DNA from: Actinomycetes bacterium
GTDB lineage: Bacteria > Actinomycetota > Acidimicrobiia > Acidimicrobiales > Microtrichaceae
Reading direction: 5' to 3'
Assembly (NCBI GenBank): GCA_023389745.1
Contig: JAEWED010000053.1
Coordinates: forward strand, 15,283-79,282
DNA length: 64,000 nucleotides
Shown here: positions 34,239 through 41,873 of the stretch, piece after piece
Position numbering within the stretch: the stretch's first letter is position 1
Layout of the letters: every line of letters begins with the position of its first letter
Translations under genes and position numbers: made by a program
The notes under the pieces: generated by a model
Seen by the model: the letters and a program-made list of their open reading frames with translations, nothing else
The model's database searches: none
What the model was told of the DNA's origin: nothing

Positions 34239-34667
34239 GTGAGCGATCACGTCGGCGACGACGTCACGAGCCAGCGTGGCAGCGCAGCCACCTGGCAGCA
34301 TCTGCTCGGCCCAGTGGGGACGCCGCGGGTCGTCGTGGAGCTACTCGGGGTGAGCCGCCGCGCCCTCGATGGCGCCCGGTCACGAGGCGAGGTGCTCGGC
34401 GTCCGTACGGCCGGCGGGCGGTGGGTGTACCCGCTGCGACAGTTCCATCGAGACGGCGCCGGCGAGTTGAGAGTCGTCGAAGGCCTCGACGAAGCCCTCG
34501 CCGCCCTCTGCCCACACGGCGACGCGGCAGGCGCGGCGCGGTGGCTCGCCACTCCGAACAGGCGGCTCGACGGCGAGACACCGTGGCACGCACTCCTCGA
34601 AGGCGGTCGAAGCGACGCCGTCGCCCAGGCAGCCCGAGCGCAGGCCCAGGCCTGGGCGGATCGGTGA
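34239..34667 (+). CDS. MbcA/ParS/Xre-type antitoxin-like protein without toxin
   Basis: This 142-residue protein has an N-terminal helix-turn-helix-like part (VVVELLGVSRRALDGARS, then GGRWVYPLRQF). The C-terminal part resembles the MbcA/ParS toxin-binding domain (ARWLATPNRRLDGETPWHALL followed by GGRSDAVAQAA). Such proteins normally neutralise a RES-domain toxin, but none is encoded nearby. It sits exactly between the two parts of the transposase, in the same direction, 39 bp after the first part. Confidence 0.65.
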   Translation: MSDHVGDDVTSQRGSAATWQHLLGPVGTPRVVVELLGVSRRALDGARSRGEVLGVRTAGGRWVYPLRQFHRDGAGELRVVEGLDEALAALCPHGDAAGAARWLATPNRRLDGETPWHALLEGGRSDAVAQAARAQAQAWADR

Positions 34668-34773
34668 CACCCGACCCGTAGCGACACCGCCAGCCAAACG
34701 TTCCTACCGTCGTGCCGTCCACGGGGCGCTGGAGAGGGTTGCGCCTCCCAGAGCTCTCGACACGGTCGTCGGC

Positions 34774-35949
34774 ATGGACGACAACAACGAAGTAGCAGCC
34801 CCGATCGATCCCAACGAAGCGCAGGGTGACACACTGACCGCTGGCGACACGGGCACCAGCGACGGGCCGCCCGTCGCACCCGCCACCCGACACGACCCCG
34901 ACGCGGCGGTGGGCGTGAAGACCCGCAAGGACGGCAAGACCGAGAGCTTCTACGGGTACCACGAGCACACCATCGTCCAGGTCCCCGATCCCGGGACAGG
35001 TAAGGACGAGGAGCCCCGACTGATCACCCGCTTCGAACTCACTCCCGCGTCCGCCGACGTCGTCGACGTCAGCCTGTCGCTGCTCGACCGTCTCGGGCGT
35101 CCCGCAGAGACCCTCATCGTCGACCGCCACTACTCCTTCAAGAAGCCCGAACGCTGGCGAGACGAACTCGCGGACCGCCACATCGACCAGGTGCTGGACC
35201 TGCGCGCCGACGAACACGGGTTCACCGAACTCGACCACATGCGGTGGGCCGCGGGATGGCCCCACTGCCCCGCCACCCCGGACATCCTCGGCACCATCGA
35301 ACGACCCGCCCCGGCCAAGGACCGCGACAACAGCGAAGCCTGGAAGAAGTTCCGGTCAGACATCGCCCGCCGGTTCAACTTCGCCTTTCGCCGCGTCACA
35401 TCTCCCGACGAGATGGGCGTCGCACGCTACGAATGCCCGGCCAGCGCCGGGAAGATCGCGTGCCCGCTACGTGGAGGCACCGTCGAGACCGCCGTCCAGT
35501 TCGGACTCGAGGTCGTCGAGAACCCGCCCACCCCCGGCCAGCCCGACTTCCCGCTGTGCTGCAACCAGCGGACGGTGACCTCGGACCCCGGACCGCTTCG
35601 CAAGCTGATGCAACAGCACTACTGGGGACTCGACGACTGGGAGAAGGAGTGGAACAAGCGCACCTACGTCGAGGGCTCCTACGGCAACCGCAAGAACGCC
35701 TCCACCGAGAACCTCCGACGCGGACACTTCCGTCTCACTGGGGTCGCCATGGTCCACATCGGCACCGCCATGGCCGCTGCCGCCTACAACACCCGCATGA
35801 TCAGGAACTGGCACGACCGCACCGGGAAGGGCGACCCCGACCACCCGCTGCTGCAGACCCACGACGGCCCCGGCGTCGCCCTCCGGCTCACCCACGAGCA
35901 GTACGAGCAGTACTGCCAGGAGCAGCGCGACCGAGAGGCCAGCGACTGA
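34774..35949 (+). CDS. DDE transposase, C-terminal part with second Asp and Glu
   Basis: This 391-residue ORF holds the rest of the transposase catalytic domain. After an acidic Thr/Gly-rich start comes HDPDAAVGVKTRKDGKTE, the block normally following the first Asp. Then come the second Asp in LIVDRHYSFKKPERW, a cysteine-containing insertion (YECPASAGKIACP), and the Glu in YVEGSYGNRKNASTENL. The protein has a full start and stop and no internal break. It needs the Asp encoded at 33606-34199 for a complete triad. Confidence 0.7.
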   Translation: MDDNNEVAAPIDPNEAQGDTLTAGDTGTSDGPPVAPATRHDPDAAVGVKTRKDGKTESFYGYHEHTIVQVPDPGTGKDEEPRLITRFELTPASADVVDVSLSLLDRLGRPAETLIVDRHYSFKKPERWRDELADRHIDQVLDLRADEHGFTELDHMRWAAGWPHCPATPDILGTIERPAPAKDRDNSEAWKKFRSDIARRFNFAFRRVTSPDEMGVARYECPASAGKIACPLRGGTVETAVQFGLEVVENPPTPGQPDFPLCCNQRTVTSDPGPLRKLMQQHYWGLDDWEKEWNKRTYVEGSYGNRKNASTENLRRGHFRLTGVAMVHIGTAMAAAAYNTRMIRNWHDRTGKGDPDHPLLQTHDGPGVALRLTHEQYEQYCQEQRDREASD

Positions 35950-35975
35950 CGCGCCGCATCCGCGCTCCGCGGCCA

Positions 35976-35981
35976 TACCCT
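35976..35981 (+). promoter_or_regulatory. Possible -10 element for the zinc-knuckle gene
   Basis: TACCCT lies 43 bp before ATG 36025. The short palindrome GACAAGTTGTC follows at 35988-35998. Confidence 0.3.
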
Positions 35982-36024
35982 GGTGGCGACAAGTTGTCAG
36001 CGATGGATGAGATGGAGCAGCGAC

Positions 36025-36168
36025 ATGAGCGCGAGCGGGACTCGAACCTGTTCTGTGTGCGGCGAGCAAGGCCACGACAGGCGGTCCTGTGACGTGTCCC
36101 TGAACTCCGGGACGTGCAGCGTCTGCGGCTTCCGAGGCCACGACAAGCGCAACTGTCCACACAAGTAG
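36025..36168 (+). CDS. 47-residue protein with two CCHC zinc knuckles
   Basis: The ATG at 36025 has a GGAG site seven bases upstream. The protein consists almost entirely of two zinc knuckles, CSVCGEQGHDRRSC and CSVCGFRGHDKRNC, each exactly C-x2-C-x4-H-x4-C, separated by DVSLNSGT and ending in PHK. CCHC knuckles of this form bind single-stranded nucleic acid in retroviral and eukaryotic proteins and are rare in bacteria. It follows the transposase by 75 bp. A GTG at 35983 would add 14 residues. Confidence 0.7.
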   Translation: MSASGTRTCSVCGEQGHDRRSCDVSLNSGTCSVCGFRGHDKRNCPHK

Positions 36169-36210
36169 GCGATCACGGCTCTCGAGCTGCAACCTCTGGG
36201 AGGCGACTCC

Positions 36211-36378
36211 ATGGGCATCGAACCATGCGCGATCTGTGGTGATCCGATCGACGAGGACGAAGACGATCCGTGCGGGCACTTCAACATCGATGACGTGCCA
36301 TGCACCGTGTGCGGCAAGCTCCCCGACGATCACGAGTGGGGAGACAACGCGGCTCATCAGTACGAGAGCGGCATCTGA
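36211..36378 (+). CDS. 55-residue acidic cysteine-rich protein
   Basis: ATG 36211 follows a GGGAGG ribosome-binding site. The protein has cysteine pairs PCAICGD and PCTVCGK around an acidic stretch (DEDEDDPCGHF) and two further His, so metal binding is likely. It lies 42 bp after the zinc-knuckle gene in the same direction and may belong to the same message. No function is recognised. Confidence 0.6.
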   Translation: MGIEPCAICGDPIDEDEDDPCGHFNIDDVPCTVCGKLPDDHEWGDNAAHQYESGI

Positions 36379-36746
36379 CCGACCCGCGTATGGCGGGCGG
36401 GCCACCTCGTCGAGAGCGACCTCGCCGCCGCCCTGCGAGCCCCGCCAACGGTGTGCACACAGCTACACGGACGGCGTGCAACGGGCCACAACGCCATAGC
36501 TGAACACCGCCGAGAACCCGCTCGATCAAAGGGATCGGCGATTACTGCCAGCACCCCACGAGCATTCAAGCCCCGGTTTGAATGCTCCTGGAGCTGCCGG
36601 AACCGTCAGGCTCGTACCGGGCGAGGAACCTCACGAGCGCACGCGAGTTCGCCGCGTCGAGACTCGTTGACCTCCGCAACAAGGTCCGCAAGACTCCACC
36701 CACGTCGCTGCGCACACGCTGTGCAGCACAGGGGGGGGAACTGATC
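36379..36746. other. Gene-free stretch at the right edge of the mobile block
   Basis: No convincing gene is seen in this 368-bp stretch. It contains an imperfect palindrome at 36561-36586 with arms AGCATTCAA and TTGAATGCT, which could be a terminator stem without a T-tract or a recombination end. The last part carries a run of eight G before the next start codon. Confidence 0.5.
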
Positions 36747-37553
36747 ATGATGAAGCGTTCGGTGTACGGCGTCGTCGCGCTTGTGGTGCTCGGCACGCTG
36801 ACGGGGTGCGGCACACCACCGGCGCCACCTCAACCGACGGTCCACTCCGTCGAGGTCTCGCCGCAGCCGGCACATCCGGGCGACGCGGTCACCATCCGGA
36901 TCGAAGCCAGCCACAGCTCGATGGTCTTCAACGGAAGAGCAGTGACGTTGGTCAACCCGAACGGCTCCGGCGTCGGCGTCGACAGCTGCAGCACCTCGCT
37001 CGAACGGCCCGACGAGGAGGACCTCACGCGTGCGACGATCACGTTCGCCTGCGAGCTCCCCGAGCTGGTGTCGAACGGCACGTGGACCCTCAGCTACCTG
37101 CTCAACTACGTGGCGCCCACCGACAACCCCTTCGGGCCGGCGCCGCCACGGCCCTCGACGGTGACGTTCGACGTGGTCGGAGGGTCCGACGACGTGTCGC
37201 CACCGACGCTGGTGAGCTACGAGATCTCCCCGGAGGTCATCAGCCGGACCGCGCCGTTCACCGTGACGGCCCTGGTGAGCGACGACACCCCGCCGATCTC
37301 CCTCGGATGGTGGAACTCACCCAATTCGACGAGCATCACGTTCAGCGGCTCGGGCTTCTCCAGGACGTGTCGCGACGTGACACTGACGCCGGTGTCGCCG
37401 ACCGAGGCCGAGGTCGTCGTCAACTGCGATGCGGGTTGGATCGGCCCCGTGGGCCCGCTCACGGGACAGGTCACGGGCAACCTCGCCGTGCGCGATGCAC
37501 TCCACAACAACGCCCGGATCCCGCTGACCATCGACTTCGAGCCGGGCGCCTGA
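36747..37553 (+). CDS. Secreted lipoprotein, beta-sandwich type
   Basis: This 268-residue protein has a lipoprotein signal (LTGC lipobox after VVALVVLGT) and a mature part rich in Thr, Val and Pro that looks like one or two Ig-like beta-sandwich domains (VEVSPQPAHPGDAVTIRIE, later TGNLAVRDALHNN). Two adjacent ATG codons stand after a GGGGGGGGAA sequence. It is convergent with the SDR gene, with only 6 bp between ends. Function is unknown. Confidence 0.7.
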   Translation: MMKRSVYGVVALVVLGTLTGCGTPPAPPQPTVHSVEVSPQPAHPGDAVTIRIEASHSSMVFNGRAVTLVNPNGSGVGVDSCSTSLERPDEEDLTRATITFACELPELVSNGTWTLSYLLNYVAPTDNPFGPAPPRPSTVTFDVVGGSDDVSPPTLVSYEISPEVISRTAPFTVTALVSDDTPPISLGWWNSPNSTSITFSGSGFSRTCRDVTLTPVSPTEAEVVVNCDAGWIGPVGPLTGQVTGNLAVRDALHNNARIPLTIDFEPGA

Positions 37554-37559
37554 CCAGCG

Positions 37560-38474
37560 CTACGACCGTCGGTCGTCGATCTGCCGGACGTTGCGTTCAC
37601 GGAGGGCGCCGAACCGGGGCAGGCCCATCGCCATGCGCGTGATGTGCTGGAGGGCTCTGCCAGGGAGGAGTCGATTGGCCAGCACCAACATGTGCGCGTC
37701 GGGGCCGATCGCGCGGCGGGTGAACGGCGCGGTGTCGTCGAGGGCGCGGCCGAGGCCACGGGCGAAGCGCTCGGGTGGCCCGGCGATCCTGATCGCGAGA
37801 CGCCCGCGCTGGTCGATCCTCGAGTTGATCGGTTCGTAGGGACCCTCGAACGACCGGAAGTCCATCGCTCCGGCGTCGGTGATGATGTCGGTGTCGAAGG
37901 TGCCGGTCACGATGACCGTGACGCCGATCCCGAACGGGGCGATCTCGTTCGACATCGCCTCGGCCCAACGTTCCGAGGCCCCCTTGACCGCGGAGTAGGC
38001 GGAGATCGCGGCCATGCCCCGGACGCCGCCCTCGCTCGAGATGATCACGATACGGCCGCACCCTGCCGCTCGCATCGATGGCAGCAGTGCCTTGGTGAGC
38101 GCGACCGGCCCGAAGAGGTTGGTGGTGAACACCTGTTGCCAGACGTCCATCTCGACGTCCTCGACGCAGCCCACCGCAGCGATGCCGGCGTTGTGGACGA
38201 GTGCATCGGGTGCACCGACGAGCTCCTCGATCGCCTTGGCCGCGCTGGCGATCGACTCCGGGTCGGTGAGGTCGAGCTGCACCGCCGAGAGTCGCGGGTC
38301 GTCGCTCGCAGCACCTGCCGCGATCCGGATGCTCTCGAGCCCCGCGTCAGGGGTTCGCATGGCGCCGATGACGTGCCACCCCAACTGGTGCAGGTGGACC
38401 GCTGATGCGAGCCCGAGGCCCCGGGACGCTCCGGTGATGACGACGCTGCGCGGCTCAGCCATCGGCTCGCTCAC
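37560..38474 (-). CDS. Short-chain dehydrogenase/reductase
   Basis: This 304-residue SDR has the NAD(P)-binding motif TGASRGLGLA, the HNAGIA structural motif, the catalytic Ser in IISSEGG and the YSAVK dyad. It overlaps the P450 stop by 4 nt, so the two are translated together and probably act in one oxidation pathway: hydroxylation, then alcohol oxidation. It is the last gene of the leftward cluster. Confidence 0.87.
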   Translation of the reverse strand: MSEPMAEPRSVVITGASRGLGLASAVHLHQLGWHVIGAMRTPDAGLESIRIAAGAASDDPRLSAVQLDLTDPESIASAAKAIEELVGAPDALVHNAGIAAVGCVEDVEMDVWQQVFTTNLFGPVALTKALLPSMRAAGCGRIVIISSEGGVRGMAAISAYSAVKGASERWAEAMSNEIAPFGIGVTVIVTGTFDTDIITDAGAMDFRSFEGPYEPINSRIDQRGRLAIRIAGPPERFARGLGRALDDTAPFTRRAIGPDAHMLVLANRLLPGRALQHITRMAMGLPRFGALRERNVRQIDDRRS

Positions 38475-39721
38475 GTGTCCCAGACGAGGTGCAGGCTCGA
38501 CACGCCGGCGATGATGCCGCCGTGGTACACGGGCGGTCGATCCGGATCGAGCCGGAAGGTCGGGAGCCGGCTGAGCATGACGTCGTAGATCGTGTCGAGC
38601 TCGAGTCGAGCGAGGTGAGCACCGAGGCAGAAGTGCGGCCCGATCGCGAAGGCCAGGTGTTGCGGTCCGTCGCGGCGCAGGTCGAACGCCTCGGGATCGT
38701 CGAAGACGGCCGGGTCGTAGCCCGCTGCGGGAGTGAACAGCTGGACCTGGTCACCCTGCCGGAGCGACACGCCATGGAAGTCGACATCGGACGTGAGGAT
38801 CCGCATCGGCCCGATGAAGGCGTAGCACCGCAGCAGCTCCTTCGACGCGGCCGCGATCGCCTCGGGGTTCCCGCGCAGCTCGGCCTGCAGGTCCGGATTC
38901 GCCGCCAGGTGCCGGGCACCGAAGCCCATCGCGTTGACGACGGTGTCGAGCCCGGCGATGAACATGATCGAGCAGTAGCTCTGCATGACGTCGAAGGTCA
39001 TGGGCTCGCCGTCGATGTCGGAGGCCCACAACAGGCTGATGATGTCGTCCCGGGGGTGCTCCCTGCGCTCCAGGAGGGTGTCGCGCATGACGTCCGCGAT
39101 GCCGCGCAGCAGGTTCATCGCATCGAAGGGATCAGGGCTCGCCGTCGCCAGCTGCTGCTTCGCGAGGTCCCGGTACTCCCGCTCGCGCTCGACCGGGAGA
39201 CCGAACATCTTCAGGAAGATCTCGACCGGGTACAGGTCGGCGACCTCACGCATGAACTCGCATCGCCCCTCGTCGACGATGTCGCCGATGAGCCGCTCGG
39301 CCAAGTCCCGGACCTGCGCCTCGAGCTCCTTGACGGCCCTGGGCGTGAAGGTCGACACCAGCGGCGCTCGGAGCTTGGTGTGCAGCGGCGGGTCGACGCA
39401 GATCGGGATCGGGGCGGGGATGCGCTGGTCCTCGGGAAGGGCCTCCATCATCAGCTCGAACTCCTCGGGCGAGAAGTGCTCGCTCGAGAAGACCTCCCAG
39501 TTCCGGAACGCGTCGAGCTGGGCCTGATACGGCAGCACGACCCAGTGACCACCGTTGCGAGGCGTCCAGAAGATGCTCGGGGCGTGCTCGATCAGGTCGA
39601 GCACGCGGGCGTGAGGATCGAGGACGTAGGCCGCATCCGCGTTGAAGTCGAAGTCGTAGACCAACGACTCCGGGACGTGTTCGGGCTTCTCGACGCTCGG
39701 GCTCAGTTCGACCGTGGTCAC
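38471..39721 (-). CDS. Cytochrome P450
   Basis: This 416-residue soluble P450 has the I-helix oxygen-activating motif FIAGLDTVV, the K-helix KELLR (ExxR) and the haem ligand loop FAIGPHFCLGAH. GTG 39721 is the inferred start; the frame is open further upstream, but the preceding sequence is the end of the AveC-like gene region. No ferredoxin gene is adjacent. The substrate is unknown, and the company of an SDR and an AveC-like protein suggests a lipid or terpenoid-like compound (inference). Confidence 0.88.
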   Translation of the reverse strand: MTTVELSPSVEKPEHVPESLVYDFDFNADAAYVLDPHARVLDLIEHAPSIFWTPRNGGHWVVLPYQAQLDAFRNWEVFSSEHFSPEEFELMMEALPEDQRIPAPIPICVDPPLHTKLRAPLVSTFTPRAVKELEAQVRDLAERLIGDIVDEGRCEFMREVADLYPVEIFLKMFGLPVEREREYRDLAKQQLATASPDPFDAMNLLRGIADVMRDTLLERREHPRDDIISLLWASDIDGEPMTFDVMQSYCSIMFIAGLDTVVNAMGFGARHLAANPDLQAELRGNPEAIAAASKELLRCYAFIGPMRILTSDVDFHGVSLRQGDQVQLFTPAAGYDPAVFDDPEAFDLRRDGPQHLAFAIGPHFCLGAHLARLELDTIYDVMLSRLPTFRLDPDRPPVYHGGIIAGVSSLHLVWDT

Positions 39722-39807
39722 GATGCTGCGCTTTCGGCTCGGTGGATGGTGTGGTGGTCTCGACGCACGCAGTCGCCGACGGGCGGCCTCGTGGGTGACC
39801 TCACCGG

Positions 39808-40938
39808 TCAGCTGTCCCCGTCGCCACAGCGTCCGCCGTCTGCGGGCGCCGCCACGTCGGGTCGGCCGGACTGGGCGCTCTGCCAGCCGGCCCAGATCCC
39901 GGCGGAGTACGGCCCCTCCTGGCCCTGCTCCTCGTAGAACCCGTTGGGGTCGTACACCTTCGCCTCGGGGAACGGATACGGGCACGCGACCGAGGTCGCG
40001 GTGTGGCTCCACCGGATCAGTGCGTAACCCCCGCCGTAGAGGAAGAAGTACGCGCCGTTGATGACGAGGAACATCGTCACGAAGGTGCCGAGCACCGGTC
40101 GACCTCGGAAGATGCGCGCCTTGTACGCCAGCTTCTCGGCCTGGCACTTGCCGGTGTCGTCGCGCCAGAGCAGCACACCGGCGGGAATCATCACCGTCGT
40201 CACCAACAGTGACTCCCAGATGAGGGGGAACTGATACCACTCCCCTGCTGCGAACGATCCGAACGGGATCACCTGGGAGTAGATGTAGAGCTGGGTGCGG
40301 ACGAGGAAGATCTCGAGGATCGCGTCGAACACGAACCCGATCGCGAGCATCAGCAGCGAGAGCGTGATGAGTGGGTGGCGCCAGATGAACGACCCGACCG
40401 GCCGTCGCTCCTGCCAGCGACGGAGGATCCACGACGCCGGGAAGAACGGCAGCATGTAGAACATCGCGTAGCCGACGACGATGAACGGCTCGACCGTGGG
40501 CGAGATCGACACCAGCGGCCAGTTCTCGGGCCAGTGCCACAGCTGCGGGTTGTACACGGCGTACGGAGCCCAGTTCATGATCGGGTCCTGCCAGATGAGC
40601 AGTGTCACCACGATCACCATCAGCAACCACGGATGTCCCGGGCGACGACGCCACGCCCAGATGAAGCCGCCGACCAGGACGACCATCGCCACGACCGTCC
40701 CGATCTGATGGAGCACCAGCCAGTGGTCGAAGCCCCACAGCGGCTCGACCGGGCGCGGCGCGCCGGTGACGCCGGGATTCCGAATGCGGTCCTCGCCCGG
40801 CCCGCTGCGAGCCGCGATCGCGATCCCCACGATCGCGGCGAGGGCCAGCGCGGCCAGGCCCACCCCGATCAGACGCCCCCTCGATGGCGGCGGACCCTCG
40901 CCGGTGCTCGTCGCCGGCCTCTCGAGCGTTGTTGCCAT
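39808..40938 (-). CDS. AveC-like spirocyclase-family membrane protein
   Basis: This 376-residue polytopic membrane protein resembles the AveC family, named for the spirocyclase/dehydratase of avermectin synthesis; many members in actinobacteria have no known substrate. Several transmembrane helices are visible (for example IGTVVAMVVLVGGFIWAW and LLMVIVVTLLIW), with a polar C-terminal tail. ATG 40938 has a GAGGGAACAGG leader. A GTG at 41007 would add 23 residues encoded by a tandem repeat. It lies between the AAA+ gene and the P450. Confidence 0.75.
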   Translation of the reverse strand: MATTLERPATSTGEGPPPSRGRLIGVGLAALALAAIVGIAIAARSGPGEDRIRNPGVTGAPRPVEPLWGFDHWLVLHQIGTVVAMVVLVGGFIWAWRRRPGHPWLLMVIVVTLLIWQDPIMNWAPYAVYNPQLWHWPENWPLVSISPTVEPFIVVGYAMFYMLPFFPASWILRRWQERRPVGSFIWRHPLITLSLLMLAIGFVFDAILEIFLVRTQLYIYSQVIPFGSFAAGEWYQFPLIWESLLVTTVMIPAGVLLWRDDTGKCQAEKLAYKARIFRGRPVLGTFVTMFLVINGAYFFLYGGGYALIRWSHTATSVACPYPFPEAKVYDPNGFYEEQGQEGPYSAGIWAGWQSAQSGRPDVAAPADGGRCGDGDS

Positions 40939-40958
40939 GCCTGTTCCCTCGGCGCCTT

Positions 40959-40988
40959 CCTCCGAAGCGAGGGCCTCCGAAGCGAGGG
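40959..40988. repeat. 15-bp tandem repeat upstream of the AveC-like gene
   Basis: CCTCCGAAGCGAGGG occurs twice in tandem (40959-40973 and 40974-40988). It lies in the leader, or in the first codons if translation starts at GTG 41007. Confidence 0.8.
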
Positions 40989-41047
40989 CCCCCGGAGCAA
41001 TCGACACGGACCGACCGGCCCCTCAGGCCCCCCGACCCGATGCACCG

Positions 41048-41057
41048 AACCTAACAG
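41048..41057 (-). promoter_or_regulatory. Extended -10 promoter for the AveC-like gene
   Basis: On the minus strand CTGTTAGGTT contains an extended -10 (TG then TAGGTT), placed in the 146-bp gap after the AAA+ gene. The AveC-P450-SDR part can thus be transcribed separately. Confidence 0.4.
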
Positions 41058-41084
41058 TTGTTCCAGAGCCCGTCCACGATGGGA

Positions 41085-41873
41085 TCACTCCGATTCCGAC
41101 AGGTAGGTCTCGATCATCTGCACCAGCCCGGCGGCCACCATCGGATCGTCGGTGAGCGGCCCGGCGACCGCAGCGCGGGCCGCGGCGACGAGGGGCACCC
41201 CCTCGGCAGAGAGCCGAGCCGCGGCGATCAGCACCCGCGTCGAGGCCACCTCACGCAGGCCCGCGGTCTCGAGTCGGCGGATCGCCTGTGCCAACTGCAC
41301 GAGCTGTGCCGCCCGTTGCGGCTCGACCCCGGCCTCGTGGCAGACGATCCTCTCCTCGACGTCGGGCGGAGGGAAGTCGAGCTCGATGGCCACCATCCGC
41401 TGCCGGGTGGAGTCCTTGAGGTCCTTCAGCACGCTCTGGTAGCCGGGGTTGTACGAGACGACGAGCGTGAACCCGGGGGCGGCGTCGAGCACGACGCCGA
41501 GTCGGTCGATCGGCAGTTGACGTCGGTGGTCGGCGAGCGGGTGGATGACGACGGTCGTGTCCTGGCGTGCCTCGACGACCTCGTCGAGGTAGCAGATGGC
41601 GCCGTCGCGGACGGCACGAGTGAGTGGCCCGTCCACCCACCGCGTCTCCCCTCCCTCGAGCAGGAACCGACCGACCAGGTCGGCGGTGGTGAGGTCGTCG
41701 TGGCACGACACCGTGATGAGCGGTCGACCGAGATCGTGGGCCATCGCCTCGACGAAGCGGGTCTTGCCGCATCCGGTCGGGCCCTTCAGCACCAGCGAGA
41801 GGCCTTGGCGATGCGCAGCGGTGAACACCTGCTCCTCATCACCGACGGAGACGTAGAACGGGCGAGGCGCCAT
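41085..41873 (-). CDS. MoxR-type AAA+ ATPase, CbbQ/NorQ family
   Basis: This 262-residue AAA+ protein has Walker A LKGPTGCGKTRF, Walker B AICYLDEV and the sensor region SYNPGYQ, plus a CbbQ-type C-terminal helical part. CbbQ/NorQ proteins act with a VWA partner as remodelling chaperones or activases for metalloenzymes. The VWA partner is encoded immediately upstream and overlaps it by 88 nt. No RuBisCO or nitric oxide reductase gene is near, so the client is unknown. Confidence 0.87.
   Translation of the reverse strand: MAPRPFYVSVGDEEQVFTAAHRQGLSLVLKGPTGCGKTRFVEAMAHDLGRPLITVSCHDDLTTADLVGRFLLEGGETRWVDGPLTRAVRDGAICYLDEVVEARQDTTVVIHPLADHRRQLPIDRLGVVLDAAPGFTLVVSYNPGYQSVLKDLKDSTRQRMVAIELDFPPPDVEERIVCHEAGVEPQRAAQLVQLAQAIRRLETAGLREVASTRVLIAAARLSAEGVPLVAAARAAVAGPLTDDPMVAAGLVQMIETYLSESE

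Noticed and set aside
36551..36562. CAGCACCCCACGAG as a second copy of the ssrA 3' end
   Set aside because: It resembles CAGCTCCACGAG only loosely and lacks the T-arm, so it is not a credible attachment repeat.
36561..36586. Palindrome AGCATTCAA...TTGAATGCT as right attachment site of the accessory block
   Set aside because: It shares no sequence with the ssrA end and no direct repeat flanks the block, so it is recorded only as an inverted repeat.
40939..41007. Longer AveC-like protein starting at GTG 41007
   Set aside because: It is possible but adds only a repeat-encoded ALASEALASEE stretch, and ATG 40938 has the better ribosome-binding site.
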